Assembly (NCBI RefSeq): GCF_000696385.1
Contig: NZ_JJMN01000070.1
Span: forward strand, 62,001 to 126,000
Reading direction: 5' to 3'
DNA length: 64,000 nucleotides
DNA from: Vibrio metoecus
GTDB taxonomy: Bacteria > Pseudomonadota > Gammaproteobacteria > Enterobacterales > Vibrionaceae
Made by a program: the position numbers and the translations under genes. The notes under the pieces are model-generated. The model did no database searches, was not told the DNA's origin, and saw only the letters and a list, made by a program, of their open reading frames with translations. This document shows, one piece after another, positions 62,159 through 64,000 of the stretch. Position 1 is the first letter of the stretch. Every line of letters starts with the position of its first letter.

Positions 62159-63029
62159 ATTGGGGTCGGATTTTACGTAGATTTTTATCCGCTAAAGTTA
62201 CTTGCTTTTGTGCAATTTTGAGGTACTGACACACTTGTTCTACGGCATCTAAGGTTCTGGGGGTTGGGCGGTTTAACCAGTCAGAAGTGAGTGGCCATAC
62301 CTGCTCTTTTTGAACCGCACTGAGCTGGGCTCGCCAAGCTTGCCACATATGGCCATTAGCGATGGCATGTTCAGAAGTAAAGATAACCTCGGGTTGTTTT
62401 ACCAGAACTTGTTCAATGCTTACTTGCGGGTAGGGGGCGGCGCTGTCGGCAAAAATATTTACTCCCCCACAGAGGCTAAATACTTCGCTAGGCCAGTGTC
62501 CTTGAGCCAGCGTAATGATTGGTTTTTCGCTGAGCTGATAGAAATAACGGACGGGCTGATTGCTGGCGTATTGTTTACGTAAATTCTGCAAACGTTGACG
62601 AAAATCGTTGGCCGCTTTTTTACCTACCGTAGGATTGCTCGAATACTGACTAAGGGCTTCGATATTGTCAGCGATTTCATCCAGAGTTTTGGTTTGCGAA
62701 TCATAGATAGTGATGCCGAGTTGGCGCAGTTTAGCGAGTTCGCGTGGTGGGTTACCTGCTGGCCAAGCGATGATCAAATCCGGCTTGAGAGTCAGGATTT
62801 TCTCAATGTTGATAGTCTGGTGATTGGCTACGCGATCCAGTTTTAGGGCTTCTGGCGGGTAGTCACTGTATTCACTGACTGCGACCAACTTATCACCTAA
62901 CCCCGCCGCATAAGCAATTTCTGTAGCGTGAGGGGCAAGGCTAATTACACGCTCTGCCGCAAAGGGGGCTGCCAATACATTTGGCGCGATAAACAGAAAA
63001 GTAAAGGTAATGAGCCGGATAACAGGCAT
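62139..63029 (-). CDS. btuF: Vitamin B12-binding periplasmic protein BtuF, C-terminal tail doubtful
   Basis: BtuF delivers cobalamin to the BtuCD importer. The 296-residue frame has a signal peptide (MPVIRLITFTFLFIAPNVLA) and the class III binding-protein fold: RVISLAPHATEIAYAAGLGD near 28-47, EYSDYPPEA near 53, LKPDLIIAWPAGNPP near 82 and QVLVKQPEVIFTSEHA near 207. The last 22 residues look foreign; reading AAA for the AAAA run at 62205-62208 gives AQSK and a stop at 62198-62200 (276 residues). It directly abuts the cobD-like gene, which suggests a B12 salvage unit. Confidence 0.9.
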   Translation of the reverse strand: MPVIRLITFTFLFIAPNVLAAPFAAERVISLAPHATEIAYAAGLGDKLVAVSEYSDYPPEALKLDRVANHQTINIEKILTLKPDLIIAWPAGNPPRELAKLRQLGITIYDSQTKTLDEIADNIEALSQYSSNPTVGKKAANDFRQRLQNLRKQYASNQPVRYFYQLSEKPIITLAQGHWPSEVFSLCGGVNIFADSAAPYPQVSIEQVLVKQPEVIFTSEHAIANGHMWQAWRAQLSAVQKEQVWPLTSDWLNRPTPRTLDAVEQVCQYLKIAQKQVTLADKNLRKIRPQFAVLYF

Positions 63030-63984
63030 TTATACTCCGCGATAAATCAGCAATAACAGTAAACTTTCCAGCGCTATCCAAACGAAAATACGCCACGCAA
63101 TCAAACTTTGTACTTGAGCAATATGTATAGCGGCAGGAGCGATGCGTCCGCCAATCTTTGCTCGAACGCTTTTTTGTTCGCCATAAATCGCAGGTCCGCC
63201 TAAAGAGAGCTGCAATTTATTGCCAACCGCACACAGTAGCCAAGCCGGTCCCGGTAGTGGCCAACTGCGGCTTTGTGCTAACACCGCGTTGAAAACGCTC
63301 CCGGCTTGTTTGCCTGTGATAATGAGTAAGCTAAATAGGCGCAGAGGAAGCCAGTCGAGTAACGCAAGCATTCTTATGGCAGGTAAACCAAAAGGTTGGA
63401 AGGTGGTACGCGAAGGTGACCAAGCGCGAGCCAATTCCGCGATTAAGCGATACATTAAAGCGCCACTGCCCCCAAGCAGCCCATACCAAAACAACACGCC
63501 CACCACATTACGACCAAACCCCATTACGAGCGTTTCAACACCGGCTTTACCCAACCCAAGCGCTGAAAGTGTGGTGGTTTGTCGATTGATAAAAGGTTGC
63601 AATAAAGCCCTTGCTTGTGGTTTATCTTCTTTTGCCAAGGCTTGTGTCAGTTGATTGGCTAGGGTTTCTTGGCGTCGCCAATCCAAGGCGAGTAGCAGCA
63701 GTGCCAAATCAAATAATTGAGGATGCCATACCAGAGGTTTGAGCGCCCAAAGAAGTGCCAATCGTCGGGAAAATCATCACTCCCCATGCGAGGGAGCCTG
63801 ACAAGAGATTTTGCGCATAACTGGCTGGTGTGTTGACCTTACTTGCCAGCAGTTCGGCAAATTTGTGCCACAAAGTCACTGGATGCGCAGCATGAGGAAT
63901 AGGCAGCAGCAGATGAAATAAGAGTGCGCCCCACATCACGAGGAGCGCACCATTAGCATAAAGGTGGGAAAACCACGTTTCCAT
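63030..63984 (-). pseudogene. cobD: Cobalamin biosynthesis protein CobD/CbiB-like, frame broken by one extra base
   Basis: CobD/CbiB attaches aminopropanol to cobyric acid, giving adenosylcobinamide; in scavengers it aids remodelling. The N-terminal frame from ATG 63984 (METWFSHLYANGAL) reads to GVMIFPTIG and then fails. The rest runs in another frame as ALLWALKPLVWHPQ through the family-like GAGVETLV-type region (GKAGVETLVMGFGRNVVGVLF), QLSLGGPAIYGEQK and a C-terminal membrane segment. Reading one G for the GG at 63758-63759 (CC on the plus strand) gives PTIALLWALKP. The span is 955 bases, one over a multiple of three. btuF follows with no gap. Confidence 0.82.
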
Positions 63985-64000
63985 TAATCGGCTCGCTTAC

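Overview
The window is a stretch of chromosomal housekeeping DNA from a gammaproteobacterium of the genus Vibrio, most probably Vibrio cholerae or a very close relative. This rests on gene order (glnE-hldE / tolC / nudF-yqiB-cpdA-yqiA-parE-parC / yacG-zapD-coaE-pilDCBA / nadC / ampD / fldB / xerD-dsbC-recJ / pdhR-aceEF-lpd / rnpB / dcw cluster / lpxC / dciA / secA-mutT / dapB / carAB), on protein lengths (VcpD-like peptidase of 291 aa, SecA of 903 aa, DciA of 157 aa) and on the type IV pilin locus. The species name is inference; no database search was possible.

Layout. 1-6152: end of glnE, hldE, tolC (minus strand), then a plus-strand run nudF-yqiB-cpdA-yqiA. 6483-10652: parE and parC (topoisomerase IV). 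10701-17841, minus strand: nadC, then the chitin-regulated-type pilus genes pilA-B-C-D followed by coaE, zapD and yacG. 18129-22868: ampD, fldB (minus), xerD-dsbC-recJ. 22913-24820: a secreted 5'-nucleotidase/cyclic phosphodiesterase. 25086-32397: pyruvate dehydrogenase locus pdhR-aceE-aceF and lpd, preceded by two perfect PdhR operators. 32538-32939: RNase P RNA. 33121-48610: the division/cell wall cluster rsmH-ftsL-ftsI-murE-murF-mraY-murD-ftsW-murG-murC-ftsQ-ftsA-ftsZ, many genes overlapping by a few bases, with neither mraZ at the front nor ddlB before ftsQ. 48708-54681: lpxC, dciA (minus), secA, mutT, dapB. 55163-59549: carAB behind a long AT-rich control region with a strong promoter and tandem ARG boxes. 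59766-63984: a YfcA-type permease, a LysR regulator, a UPF0126/TRIC membrane protein, btuF and a CobD/CbiB-like cobalamin gene.

The most striking feature is damage. At least seven conserved genes have reading frames broken or altered by one- or two-base length changes, mostly in short homopolymers: pilA, nadC, lpd (3' end), ftsW, ftsQ (in-frame TAA), the LysR gene (several sites), cobD, and probably the btuF tail. FtsW and FtsQ are needed for division in relatives, so these are more likely sequencing or assembly errors than true pseudogenes. In most cases a small length correction restores the family sequence. I found no new defence, mobile or CRISPR system. The only accessory-looking gene is the variable pilin pilA. 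The most useful non-coding observations are the carAB control region, the PdhR operators, and an inverted repeat over the ftsQAZ promoter.
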